Part shown: positions 17,071 to 25,397 of the stretch, one piece after another
How the letters are laid out: the number at the start of each line of letters is the position of its first letter
Numbering within the stretch: position 1 is the stretch's first letter
Assembly: GCF_000238355.1 (NCBI RefSeq)
Contig: NZ_AHCA01000013.1
Location: forward strand, 1-64,000
Direction: 5' to 3'
Length of the DNA: 64,000 nucleotides
DNA from: Pseudoalteromonas haloplanktis ATCC 14393
GTDB taxonomy: Bacteria; Pseudomonadota; Gammaproteobacteria; Enterobacterales; Alteromonadaceae
Position numbers and translations under genes: made by a program
The notes under the pieces: generated by a model
Databases searched by the model: none
What the model saw: only the letters and a program-made list of their open reading frames with translations
What the model was told of the DNA's origin: nothing

Positions 17071-17143
17071 AACAGGGGCGAATAGGCGTTAGCCGCTGAG
17101 CTTAATCAGCCAGTTTTTCTTACAATCATTCCGGAGAATAACT

Positions 17144-17365
17144 ATGACCTTTAATGCCGAAGCAGAAGCATTGCGCCTAAAAAACGAGAAAAAATTGATC
17201 AGTAAAAAACGATTTAAGCCATCCAAGCTAGATAAACATAAACAACGACTTCTGGCTCTTTACGAGGAAGATACAAGTATTGCCAATCTTCAAAGGTGGC
17301 TCTTGCGTAAAGGAATGAGAGTACATTGGACAACTGTAAAACGTTGGGTACAAAAGAATGCCTAA
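17144..17365 (+). CDS. Small basic putative DNA-binding protein
   Basis: The 73-aa protein is strongly basic (SKKRFKPSKLDKHKQRLL) with a predicted helix-turn-helix in the second half (LYEEDTSIANLQRWLLRKGM then HWTTVKRWVQKNA), resembling the homeodomain-like HTH of transposase/resolvase partners. CGGAG precedes the ATG. It overlaps the recombinase gene by 8 bp, so it is a likely accessory or specificity factor for it. Confidence 0.65.
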   Translation: MTFNAEAEALRLKNEKKLISKKRFKPSKLDKHKQRLLALYEEDTSIANLQRWLLRKGMRVHWTTVKRWVQKNA

Positions 17366-18239
17366 GTTCGCAAAACCAGAAACGCAAGCGGAGAAGCTGG
17401 CTAAAAACTTATATAAGCACAAAATTATTAAATCTCTAGGTACCGCTCGAAGCTATAAAACAGCACTTATAAAAATAGCTCGGTGGTCAAAAGATATTGG
17501 AATTAATGGAGTACAGGGTATGAGCCTTCAAGATGCTTATAAATACCTTGATTACCGCAGTGAGTTTGCAGGCCAAAAAACGTTGGATATGGAACGGCAA
17601 GCAATTCAAGCTATGTTTAAACTCAATGGCAAACTTGGCCCTAAAGAAACGCTGACAGTAATAAAATCCGAAAAAGAGATAATCGAAAAGTCTCGCGCCT
17701 ACACTCCTGCTCAAGCCCATGCAATTAATGAGCATCAAACTAGAAAATATAATTTATCTACACAAATAGCCTACGCAGCAGGATTAAGAGCCCATGAGCT
17801 ATTAACTATAGCCAGAGTATCAGAGCGAAAAGCTGATTGCCGTCCAGCGCTAGACAGCAAGTGGCTTGGTCGAGAAGGTAGTATTTATACAGTGAAAGGC
17901 AAAGGCGGCCTAATCCGTGATGTACTAATACCGAATGCATTAGCTACACAGTTAGAACAAAGGCGCTTAGCGCAGCCTGTAACAGTTCGTGATAGGGAAA
18001 TTAACTATTTGCAACGCTACGACCTTGGCGGTGGCCATAAATGGACGTGCTCATTCTCAAAAGCATCTGTTCGCACACTCTTTTTTTCAAATGGCGGTCA
18101 TGGCCTCAGGCATAGCTACGCACAAGAGAGAATGAATGAATTAAAAAACTTTGGCTTAAGTAGAGCAACAGCTCTCGAAACTGTGTCGCAAGAGCTAGGT
18201 CATTTCAGGGCTGAAATTACTGAGGTTTATCTCAAGTAA
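17358..18239 (+). CDS. Second tyrosine recombinase of the island
   Basis: The 293-aa recombinase has the complete catalytic set: R144 in AAGLRAHELL, K180/K182 in VKGKGGLI, H248-x-x-R251 in HGLRHSYAQERM, H282 in LGH and Tyr291 three residues from the C-terminus. An N-terminal SAM-like core-binding domain (about 15-95) is present, but there is no arm-binding domain. It is unlike the P4-type integrase at the left end. It might act on the cruciform region upstream, on plasmid dimers, or be a nested small element. The stop is followed 44 bp later by the convergent NACHT gene. Confidence 0.85.
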   Translation: MPKFAKPETQAEKLAKNLYKHKIIKSLGTARSYKTALIKIARWSKDIGINGVQGMSLQDAYKYLDYRSEFAGQKTLDMERQAIQAMFKLNGKLGPKETLTVIKSEKEIIEKSRAYTPAQAHAINEHQTRKYNLSTQIAYAAGLRAHELLTIARVSERKADCRPALDSKWLGREGSIYTVKGKGGLIRDVLIPNALATQLEQRRLAQPVTVRDREINYLQRYDLGGGHKWTCSFSKASVRTLFFSNGGHGLRHSYAQERMNELKNFGLSRATALETVSQELGHFRAEITEVYLK

Positions 18240-18283
18240 GGTATAAGATATTTAGTAATCTCAACAATAAAAAGGTTCCGCAA

Positions 18284-20848
18284 TTAATAATCAAGATCAT
18301 AATCTAGCTCATCAATTTCATCATCTAAATATTCCGTGTATTTCGGATCTGATTTAGTCTCATCAACCAGAGCAATATTTAACTTACGTGTGAAACGATT
18401 TTTTTGACTCTCTCGGCTAAATTGAATAATAGACTTCAATAACTCTTTTATTTCTGTTGCATAGCCATTCTGTATAGCGTCCTCTAGAATCCAATCTACA
18501 GATTTTGTATCTTGGCAGTAAAGAATGACTACATCATGCCACCAGTTAGAGCTTACAAATTTATACATTTGAAGCCCTCGTCTATAACCAAACTCTTTAG
18601 ATGCTAAGTACTCCTGAAACCTCAAATGTCCAAAGCTAAAAAGTCCGTCATTTGTGGGCTGTATGATTTCACAAGGCGAAATAAGCTCGTTGATTACATC
18701 TTCACTTGGCGTTAAATCATAGTTATCTTCATAATCTTTACAAATAATAATGGCCTCTTCTCTCGAAAATTTTCTATGGCCTAATTTATGTATTTCAAAT
18801 GCAAGATACTGAGCTGTTTTTAACAAGTTTTCCGGTTGTATTGTGGATCTATTCACACCTTTAAATCTATCAAACATACCGCTCAGTAACTCAAACCTTT
18901 TTTGATAAAGAGATGCTTCTGTTGTAGGTAATGGGATATTGTTCTCTTTGAGGGTTGCTAAGATAGTTGCAGATAATGGATTAGTAACAACTTCACTTAA
19001 CTTAGGGTTATTTTTTAAGTGTTCAATAATGTGAATAGATTCGTCTGTATCGGCAAACCATTTATTAAAAAATTGCTCCTTCTGCTTTTCATTAAAAGGA
19101 CACAAGGATAAAGATAAAAAGTTTAATTCACTGATCTCTTCTACTGTGTAACGAGAAGAGGTAATAATCTTCCCATGTTTAATTTCTTTTGCAAATGTAG
19201 ATAGTGAATCAATTACCCAGGGATATGTAGATATCGCCTCATCGATACTATCCAATATGATCACACAGTTTTGATTTCTTATAGATTCGATGATTTCCTG
19301 AGGACTTTTCTGAATTCCAACATCAAGCATATAACTAGCTATTAAATTAAATAAACAAGCCTCATTCTTTTTATATTGGCATAGCTCATTTAGAGATGAA
19401 TAAAATACAATCCCCTCGAAACCATTCTCATACAGAGTATTTGCATGTACTTGAAGGTTTGTTGTTTTCCCTGATCCTGCATCTCCTAATAAAAGGACGT
19501 TATACTCAGAATAAAGAGCGTCTGAGAGAGTTATTTTAGTATTGTTTACATGTTTTATTGGTTGTATATCAAATTCACTGATATATCCTCTCAAATTAGA
19601 TATTAACTCATTGAGACCGCTCACAGCCAATAAGTACTCATCTGTTGAGCACCGCTTTGAGTATGACTCTCTAACTTTTTTTGCAACTGTATTAAATGCT
19701 TTAGCGACAGAGTCTAAATTAATTTCAATAGAAGCATCTAGGTCATCGATACGCTCCCTTATTTTTCTTATTTGTAAATTTAAGACATCGATGTTACTAC
19801 AAGCCCTTCGAATCTTTACCATTAATGCTTGATATAAAACACTGTCATCTTCGTCTTTAAAGTTGTGCTCTATCAATAATTTTTCATCACTTTTAATTAG
19901 ACTAAGGATAGCACCAACATCAATATTTAAAGAGTTATACTTTGTAAAAACCTCCTCCGCTGCCAGTTCTGATATTTCTCTCCTGAAAGAACTAATCTTG
20001 GCACGAACAGCCTTATCTTCAGCTTCTAATGACTCAGCTTCTTTAAACTTCTTTTGTGCTGAGTTAACTTCATCCTTATCTAATATTTCTACACCTGAGC
20101 TGGCTTCAATAGCTTTGAAAGTACTACAGAATAGAGGGAAGTGTGAGGATGATACTCTTTCTACTTTTACAGCTTGTTTAGCTTCAATTGTTTTAAATTG
20201 GTCTAAAGAACTTCTAATATTCCCAAAAGTAAAATCAATATCACAATAAATATCGCAAACCTTTTTTCCGGTGCCCATATTCAAAGCTTTCATGAGAAGG
20301 CTATTTGTTAATTTAGGGCTTACATAACTTTTAAGAAGCTGTTCATTTTCGAGTAACGAATTAAGCAAGAAAGGTGCTTTTTCCTTTAATAGAGTAATTA
20401 GCTTAAAACCATCAACTATCGTTATTCCAATTAATCTAGCTTTGCTGAAAGCCCCCTTATGAGTATCAATTACTTTCTGTTCTAATAAATATGGAGTGAT
20501 AAAAAGTACTTTTTTAATCGCTGTCTCGTGAGATGTTTCTGGATCTATAATTGTTTCATCTTGAGCTTGAGAAAGTTGATTTAATAGTTGTTGAAATGAC
20601 TTAGATTGAGAATTTGCAGAGGGAGATATCTTCTTAACTTGGACAGCAATTGGCTCTAACTCACCAAGTTCATCTTTTTTATAAATTATTATATCCCTTC
20701 CTTTTTCGTATAAACCACCTGTAAATTCAACTCGAGCACCATAAACCTCTTTAAGAAGGGGAACGAGTACCGTCTGGCTTAATTCATTCTCTTTGAGAGA
20801 GACTAGTTTTTTTTCAATATCTTGAGCGGAAACATCGAGTCGATTCAT
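18284..20848 (-). CDS. Mrr-type nuclease fused to a NACHT (STAND) NTPase, NLR-like defence protein
   Basis: In this 854-aa protein, residues 20-165 form a restriction-endonuclease-like domain with GRDI (D52) and AVQVKK (Q70-x-K72), the QxK variant seen in Mrr proteins. Residues 255-430 are helical/coiled coil. Residues 450-690 are a NACHT module: Walker A GDAGSGKTT (455-463), Walker B VIILDSIDEA (529-538), an SSRY sensor and, further on, FSFGHLRFQEYLASKEF, the winged-helix signature. The architecture matches bacterial NACHT proteins shown to give phage immunity: the NTPase senses a trigger and the nuclease destroys DNA. No recognisable C-terminal repeat sensor follows the winged helix beyond about 100 residues. 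It is a single-gene system beside the right att. Confidence 0.88.
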   Translation of the reverse strand: MNRLDVSAQDIEKKLVSLKENELSQTVLVPLLKEVYGARVEFTGGLYEKGRDIIIYKKDELGELEPIAVQVKKISPSANSQSKSFQQLLNQLSQAQDETIIDPETSHETAIKKVLFITPYLLEQKVIDTHKGAFSKARLIGITIVDGFKLITLLKEKAPFLLNSLLENEQLLKSYVSPKLTNSLLMKALNMGTGKKVCDIYCDIDFTFGNIRSSLDQFKTIEAKQAVKVERVSSSHFPLFCSTFKAIEASSGVEILDKDEVNSAQKKFKEAESLEAEDKAVRAKISSFRREISELAAEEVFTKYNSLNIDVGAILSLIKSDEKLLIEHNFKDEDDSVLYQALMVKIRRACSNIDVLNLQIRKIRERIDDLDASIEINLDSVAKAFNTVAKKVRESYSKRCSTDEYLLAVSGLNELISNLRGYISEFDIQPIKHVNNTKITLSDALYSEYNVLLLGDAGSGKTTNLQVHANTLYENGFEGIVFYSSLNELCQYKKNEACLFNLIASYMLDVGIQKSPQEIIESIRNQNCVIILDSIDEAISTYPWVIDSLSTFAKEIKHGKIITSSRYTVEEISELNFLSLSLCPFNEKQKEQFFNKWFADTDESIHIIEHLKNNPKLSEVVTNPLSATILATLKENNIPLPTTEASLYQKRFELLSGMFDRFKGVNRSTIQPENLLKTAQYLAFEIHKLGHRKFSREEAIIICKDYEDNYDLTPSEDVINELISPCEIIQPTNDGLFSFGHLRFQEYLASKEFGYRRGLQMYKFVSSNWWHDVVILYCQDTKSVDWILEDAIQNGYATEIKELLKSIIQFSRESQKNRFTRKLNIALVDETKSDPKYTEYLDDEIDELDYDLDY

Positions 20849-20977
20849 TTATAAGTACTTCCGTGTAAATAATTATTAATACAGCCTAACACCAACGGAC
20901 TTACTCACAAACGAAATTGATTCGAAAACCTTTAAATAGTTTAAAAATTAAAATTACTAGTTTATTTTGCTATATTT

Positions 20978-20998
20978 AAAGTAGCACAGAGGTAGCAC
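20978..20998. repeat. Right copy of the 21-bp arm-like repeat
   Basis: Exactly the same 21 bp as 9265-9285, here 46 bp from attR. Its presence at both ends of one element supports the boundaries and assigns the left-end integrase to this island. Confidence 0.65.
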
Positions 20999-21044
20999 AG
21001 GGTAATTTCTGTTAGTAGGTATTTACTTGGGAAGCTTTTAAAAG

Positions 21045-21090
21045 TGGTGGCCCCTCCCAGACTCGAACTGGGGACCTAACGATTATGAGT
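21045..21090. repeat. attR: 3' part of the reconstituted tRNA
   Basis: The repeat lies inside the tRNA gene. It is the island-borne copy that restores the tRNA 3' half, and is paired with 9079-9124. Confidence 0.9.
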
Positions 21091-21121
21091 CGTGTGCTCT
21101 AACCAACTGAGCTAAGGGGCC
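21045..21121 (-). tRNA. tRNA with CAU anticodon, probably tRNA-Ile2 (lysidine-modified)
   Basis: This is a 77-nt cloverleaf including encoded CCA. The acceptor stem is GGCCCCT/AGGGGCC, the D arm TAGCTCAGTTGGTTAGAGCA, the anticodon loop CTCATAA and the T arm CCCAGTTCGAGTCTGGG. The acceptor stem and D arm match tRNA-Ile2 (reads AUA after lysidine modification by TilS) much better than elongator tRNA-Met (GGCTACG... in E. coli), though automatic tools often call it Met. There is a weak 27-43 pair. It is the integration target of the island. Confidence 0.9.
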
Positions 21122-21411
21122 ATTTTGTATTAGCATGTGTTTTGAACAAGGCTAAATTTTTGAAGCGTTTAACCACCACAGCGATTAAAGCGGGTTGCAG
21201 TATAAAAAGTTTTTACTGGCTTGTCACTAGCAAAAAGCTTTATTTTAACAATCAACAAGCTAACTGCTTAAATAGTAATCGTAAACGCTCTCTATTCATG
21301 GTTAAAGCCATTTCCTACGAACGCTTGTATCACGTAAGTGTAAGGTTAGACTTAACGAATACATAAATTTCATTTAAAGAAAAAACAAGAAATGCGGGCG
21401 GCATAAAGTTT

Positions 21412-21575
21412 AATACCAATCGACTTAAATATTTAACCATTCTAGCGGGCTAAATAAAGCGCTAACTGCGTTATAAATTTTTCATGTAGAACAACTACAT
21501 GTCAAAATTTGTGCCTTGTTATCACTCCATTTATCTGTCGCTATAAATGGTCAGTAACTTAACACGATTGGTATA
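21412..21575. repeat. MITE-like interspersed repeat
   Basis: A segment of about 164 bp is bounded by imperfect inverted ends: ATACCAATCGACTTAA on the left and the complement of TATACCAATCGTGTTAAG on the right. The TACCAATCG end is, from memory, a common end of short non-coding repeats in Shewanella, Alteromonas and Pseudoalteromonas. It has an internal TGTAGAACAACTACA inverted repeat and no gene. Confidence 0.6.
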
Positions 21576-21611
21576 ACTTGATACGACAACTAACTTGAAA
21601 AACTCCGAGAC

Positions 21612-21639
21612 ATAAAAAAACCGCTACTAAGCGGTTTTT
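21612..21639 (-). terminator. Rho-independent terminator of sspAB
   Basis: On the minus strand, AAACCGCTTAGTAGCGGTTT forms a stem and is followed by a run of T. It begins about 20 bp after the sspB stop. Confidence 0.85.
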
Positions 21640-21655
21640 ATCAAACAATTACATA

Positions 21656-22096
21656 TTACTTAATAACACGTAAATGTGAGCCTTTTTTCTTTTCTGGCTT
21701 AGCTGGTGCTGGTTCGTCAGGTAGTAATTCATCTGCGACATCAACACTTTCTAACTCAGCTGCAAATTCGTCTTCGTCCTCTAAAAACTCATCTGCGGTA
21801 AACACCGTGCCTTCACCGTTTTCGCGGGCATAGATAGCAAGTACAGCACCGATTGGTACATAAACTTGCATTGGCTGACCGCCAAAACGTGCATTGAAGC
21901 TTAACTGCTGATTATCCATTGAGAATTGTGTTACAGCAGAAGGACTAATATTCAATACAATTTGACCATCTTGAACAAACTGTGTTGGTATTTGTACTGC
22001 TGGAAAATCAGCGTTAACCACTAAATGCGGTGTACACTGATTATCGACAATCCAATCAAAGAAAGCGCGTAATAAATAAGGACGATTAGGCGTCAT
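21656..22096 (-). CDS. sspB: SspB, ClpXP adaptor
   Basis: In this 146-aa protein, residues 1-110 are the SspB fold (RPYLLRAFFDWIVDNQCTPHL at the start) that binds the ssrA tag of tmRNA-tagged peptides. An acidic linker (EDEDEFAAELE) follows. The C-terminal tail KGSHLRVIK is the ClpX-binding tail. It delivers stalled-ribosome products to ClpXP. Its ATG overlaps the sspA stop (TAATG), so the two are translationally coupled. Confidence 0.97.
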   Translation of the reverse strand: MTPNRPYLLRAFFDWIVDNQCTPHLVVNADFPAVQIPTQFVQDGQIVLNISPSAVTQFSMDNQQLSFNARFGGQPMQVYVPIGAVLAIYARENGEGTVFTADEFLEDEDEFAAELESVDVADELLPDEPAPAKPEKKKGSHLRVIK

Positions 22097-22722
22097 TACA
22101 AACGGATCTCGCGCTCAGTTTCAGTCAAAGAAGCTTGGAATGATTCACGTTCAAATAAACGGATCATATATTCTTTCATTTCTTTTGAACCTGCACCTGT
22201 TAACTCAATACCAAGCTCTGGTAAACGCCATAATAACGGCGCTAAGTAACAATCAACTAAGCTGAATTCTTCGCTCATAAAATATGGCGCTTCGGTGAAG
22301 ATGGCTGAAACAGCAAGTAGAGCTTCTGTTAATTCTTTACGTGCTTGAGCAGATTCTGCACCATTGTCGTAAATTTTAGCAGCTAAACTATACCAGTCTG
22401 TATCGATACGATGCATCATCAAACGGCTACGGCCACGCATTACCGGATAAACAGGCATTAGTGGAGGATGAGGAAAACGTTCATCAAGGTATTCCATGAT
22501 GATGTTTGCCTGATATAAACCAAGCTCACGGTCGATCAGTGTTGGCACTGTACCGTAAGGGTTAATTTCATGAAGTGCTTCTGGCAGGTTGTCCTTTTCA
22601 GCCAGATGAATATCTACACTTACGCCTTTTTCAGCAAGTACAATGCGTACTTGATGGCTATACATACAGTTAGCACCAGAAAAAAGGGTCATTACAGGGC
22701 GCTTATTGGCAGCTACGGCCAT
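22096..22722 (-). CDS. sspA: SspA, stringent starvation protein A
   Basis: The 208-aa protein has a glutathione-S-transferase fold without GST activity (N-terminal thioredoxin-like part with SGANCMYSHQVRIVLAEKG; PHPPLMPVYPV in the linker). It binds RNA polymerase and affects stationary-phase and acid-stress genes. I start at the ATG at 22722 because GGAGG lies immediately upstream; the in-frame ATG at 22734 overlaps that site. It follows the bc1 genes by 79 bp. Confidence 0.96.
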   Translation of the reverse strand: MAVAANKRPVMTLFSGANCMYSHQVRIVLAEKGVSVDIHLAEKDNLPEALHEINPYGTVPTLIDRELGLYQANIIMEYLDERFPHPPLMPVYPVMRGRSRLMMHRIDTDWYSLAAKIYDNGAESAQARKELTEALLAVSAIFTEAPYFMSEEFSLVDCYLAPLLWRLPELGIELTGAGSKEMKEYMIRLFERESFQASLTETEREIRL

Positions 22723-22801
22723 GCCTACCTCCATTAAATAACAAAAACAGCAATAGGGGCTTAAGCCCCTATTGCAAAATTACCTTTAAATATGTTCAAG
22801 A

Positions 22802-23545
22802 TTAATGAACATCTCTCCAGTATTCTTTCTTCAGCATAAATGACAAGATAAAGAGGATAATTAAGAATCCGATTACCTTAAGGCCAAGCGCTTCCGATTC
22901 AAGACGCGTAGGCTCACCTACGTACTCTAGGAAGTTCGTTAAATCACGAACAGCTTGGTCATACTCATCTACACTTAATTCGCCAGTGCCATCTGTTTTA
23001 GTGCCAACAACTTTAGTCACAGTTTGACCATGTTCTTCCACTTCTTCAGTGATAGGCGTAGGTAAACCTTGCAGCTCTTGTAGAACATGCGGCATACCTA
23101 CCGATGGGAATATTGTATTATTCACACCGAACGGACGAGATTCATCTTTATAAAACGATTTTAAATAGGTGTAAATCCAATCACTGCCACGCACTCGCGC
23201 AACATTTGTTAGATCCGGCGGAGCCGCACCAAACCATTTTGCAGCATCATCTTTAGTAATTGCATTGGTAATATGGCTACCTACTTTTGAACCGTCAAAA
23301 ATTAACTGCTCAAGACCTACCTCTGTAGGAATACCGATATCACGAAAAGTACGCTCATAACGTTGATACTGCATTTGGTGACAACCAAGACAGTAATTCA
23401 TGAACAACTTTGCACCACGTTGCAATGATGGCTGATCTGTAAGGTCATTGCCCGCTTCCATTAACGGAACCGAAGGACCTGCAGCCATTGCCGGCAATAC
23501 GTTTATTGATAAAGCAAATAAACCGATAATTAGCTTCTTCATCAT
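22802..23545 (-). CDS. petC: Cytochrome c1 of the bc1 complex
   Basis: The 247-aa protein has an N-terminal signal sequence (to about residue 22), the heme c site C52-LGC-H56, the P-rich region around GMPHVL with a Met ligand, and a C-terminal anchor (VIGFLIILFILSFMLKKEYW). It accepts electrons from the Rieske protein and passes them to soluble cytochrome c in the periplasm. The start overlaps the petB stop (ATGATGA). Confidence 0.97.
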   Translation of the reverse strand: MMKKLIIGLFALSINVLPAMAAGPSVPLMEAGNDLTDQPSLQRGAKLFMNYCLGCHQMQYQRYERTFRDIGIPTEVGLEQLIFDGSKVGSHITNAITKDDAAKWFGAAPPDLTNVARVRGSDWIYTYLKSFYKDESRPFGVNNTIFPSVGMPHVLQELQGLPTPITEEVEEHGQTVTKVVGTKTDGTGELSVDEYDQAVRDLTNFLEYVGEPTRLESEALGLKVIGFLIILFILSFMLKKEYWRDVH

Positions 23546-24807
23546 TTCGTTAACCTCTCTGGCAATGGCTTAGTTTTTTCATTCTTACTGTATACAAATA
23601 ACAGCACGAAGAACATAAAGTAAGTCACAGTACAGATTTGCGAGATAATCGTTTTCAAATCAGTTTGTGGAGTTGCGCCCACCCAACCAAGTAAAACGAA
23701 AGTCACCACAAAACCTGCGATGTTCCATTTATGGAAGCCACAACGGTAACGAACTGATTTAACTGTACCACGGTCAATCCAAGGTAACAGAGCCAGTACA
23801 ACAATCGATGCACCCATAGCGACAACACCGATTAATTTATCTGGGATTGCACGTAAGATTGCATAGAATGGCGTAAAGTACCAAACAGGGAAAATATGTT
23901 CAGGCGTCTTAAGTGGGTTTGCTGGCTCAAAGTTCGGCGCTTCTAAAAAGAACCCACCCATCGCAGGCATAAAGAACACAACCCAACAAAATAAGATTAA
24001 GAAACCTACCACGCCCATAATATCTTTTACTGTGTAATATGGGTGGAACGGTATCGCATCAACAATGTCTTTCTTGTCAGTGTAATACTCATGGAATTTA
24101 AATTTAGGCTTATCTTCTTCTGCAACAGAGCCTTTCTTACGTTTGATTTCAACACCATCAGGGTTATTTGAACCCACTTCGTGAAGTGCAACAATATGTA
24201 AGAATACTAAGATAACGATCACTAAAGGTAACGCAATTACATGCAGTGCGAAGAAGCGGTTAAGCGTTGCACCTGAAATTACGTAGTCACCACGGATCCA
24301 AAGCGTTAAGTCATCACCAATAACCGGAATCGCACCGAATAATGAAATGATTACCTGTGCACCCCAAAATGACATTTGACCCCAAGGTAATAAGTAACCC
24401 ATGAAGGCTTCAGCCATAAGCGCTAAGAAGATAAACATACCAAACAACCACAGTAATTCACGTGGTTTTTGATAAGAACCGTAGATCATGCCACGGAACA
24501 TATGTAGATAGACAACGATAAAGAACGCTGATGCACCGGTTGAATGCAAATAACGTAATAACCAGCCGTATTCAACATCACGCATGATGTATTCTACAGA
24601 AGCAAATGCACCTTCAGCTGACGGAACAAAGTTCATCGTTAACCAAATACCAGTTAGGATTTGGTTTACCAGCACTAACATAGCTAAAGAGCCAAAGAAG
24701 TACCAGAAGTTAAAGTTTTTTGGTGCTGGATACTGTGCAATATGCATATTCCAAACACGTGTCATTGGGATACGGTCGTCGATCCAACCAATAATCTTAC
24801 CAAACAT
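23542..24807 (-). CDS. petB: Cytochrome b of the bc1 complex
   Basis: This 421-aa integral membrane subunit has about eight helices. The paired histidines for hemes bL/bH are in the second and fourth helices (LRYLHSTGASAFFI; FFALHVIALPLVI). The quinol-site sequence is PVWYFTPFYAILRA (the PEWY-like motif is PVWY here, preceded by EHIF). It oxidises ubiquinol and drives the Q cycle. Its start overlaps the petA stop. Confidence 0.97.
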   Translation of the reverse strand: MFGKIIGWIDDRIPMTRVWNMHIAQYPAPKNFNFWYFFGSLAMLVLVNQILTGIWLTMNFVPSAEGAFASVEYIMRDVEYGWLLRYLHSTGASAFFIVVYLHMFRGMIYGSYQKPRELLWLFGMFIFLALMAEAFMGYLLPWGQMSFWGAQVIISLFGAIPVIGDDLTLWIRGDYVISGATLNRFFALHVIALPLVIVILVFLHIVALHEVGSNNPDGVEIKRKKGSVAEEDKPKFKFHEYYTDKKDIVDAIPFHPYYTVKDIMGVVGFLILFCWVVFFMPAMGGFFLEAPNFEPANPLKTPEHIFPVWYFTPFYAILRAIPDKLIGVVAMGASIVVLALLPWIDRGTVKSVRYRCGFHKWNIAGFVVTFVLLGWVGATPQTDLKTIISQICTVTYFMFFVLLFVYSKNEKTKPLPERLTK

Positions 24808-25397
24808 TAGGCAGCCCCTTCTTCTTCGCCCACTAAAATAGTGGTGTCATCGATAAAGGTGTAAGGCGGTACTTCTAAATTTAATGGTGCTGGAACCGCT
24901 TGGAATACGCGACCTGCCATATCAAATTTAGAACCGTGACATGGGCAGTAGAAACCATCATCGGTTCCTTCTACTTTTTCACTAAAGTTGCCTTCAAAAA
25001 AGCCTGGTGAACAACCTAAGTGTGTACAAATACCAACAGCAACGAAAATTTCCGGACGTTTTGAACGGTATTCGTTTACAGCTGATTCAGGTTGTTGAGG
25101 CTCTTCAGATGCAGGATCACGAAGTTGATCTTCGTGAGCTTTCATCTGCTCAAGCATTTTTGGGGTACGTGATACAACCCATACAGGTTTACCACGCCAC
25201 TCGACACGTATTAATTGCCCAGGCTCAAGCTTGCTGATATCTACTTCTACAGGCGCACCCGCAGATTTAGCTCGCTCACTTGGATTCCAAGACGCAATAA
25301 AAGGAACAGCAGCCCCAGCCGCACCAACACCACCTACAACAGAGGTAGCTATGGTTAAAAAGCGACGTCGGCCATTGTCTACAGGCGCATTGCTCAT
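24807..25397 (-). CDS. petA: Rieske iron-sulfur protein of the bc1 complex
   Basis: The 196-aa protein has a twin-arginine signal anchor (RRRFLTIATSVVGGVGAAG), then the Rieske domain: CTHLGC (124-129) and CPCHGS (151-156), holding the 2Fe-2S cluster with two Cys and two His plus a disulfide. It is exported folded by Tat and moves electrons from quinol to cytochrome c1. It is the first gene of petABC. Confidence 0.97.
   Translation of the reverse strand: MSNAPVDNGRRRFLTIATSVVGGVGAAGAAVPFIASWNPSERAKSAGAPVEVDISKLEPGQLIRVEWRGKPVWVVSRTPKMLEQMKAHEDQLRDPASEEPQQPESAVNEYRSKRPEIFVAVGICTHLGCSPGFFEGNFSEKVEGTDDGFYCPCHGSKFDMAGRVFQAVPAPLNLEVPPYTFIDDTTILVGEEEGAA

Larger units (their letters stand above)
16554..17143. 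other. 590-bp structured non-coding region
   Basis: No convincing gene. From left to right: GAGGCA/TGCCTC hairpin (about 16745-16766); TGGGCTTCGCCCA overlapping the large cruciform (16784-16840); GCCCTTCGGGC near 16918; the palindrome TTACGCATGCGTAA (17057-17070). The segment 16920-17130 is visibly richer in G+C than the genes around it. It leads straight into the recombinase pair at 17144-18239. Confidence 0.5.
9079..21090. mobile_element. Genomic island integrated in the 3' half of a CAU-anticodon tRNA gene
   Basis: The element spans about 12 kb between 46-bp direct repeats (9079-9124 and 21045-21090, one mismatch). The right copy completes a full tRNA on the minus strand. A P4-type integrase is 165 bp inside the left end, and an identical 21-bp sequence lies near each end. 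Cargo comprises toxin-antitoxin, plasmid-like replication genes, repressor, small genes, two nuclease-type defence loci and a second recombinase. There are no capsid, portal, terminase, relaxase or conjugation genes, so it is neither a complete prophage nor an ICE. A phage satellite or mobilisable island is the best fit. Confidence 0.88.
21122..21655. other. Spacer between tRNA and sspB with a repeat element and terminator
   Basis: No gene is supported. 21412-21575 is a MITE-like repeat and 21612-21639 the sspB terminator. The part next to the tRNA (21122-21400) holds an open frame without ribosome site or family features and is treated as non-coding. Confidence 0.6.

Noticed and set aside
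9079-21121. Complete prophage or ICE
   Set aside because: No capsid, portal, terminase, tail, relaxase or type IV secretion genes are visible.
21045-21121. Elongator tRNA-Met
   Set aside because: Anticodon CAU fits, but acceptor stem GGCCCCT and D arm match tRNA-Ile2 far better.
21142-21366. 74-aa open frame next to the tRNA
   Set aside because: No ribosome site, no domain, lies in the tRNA-repeat spacer; treated as chance.
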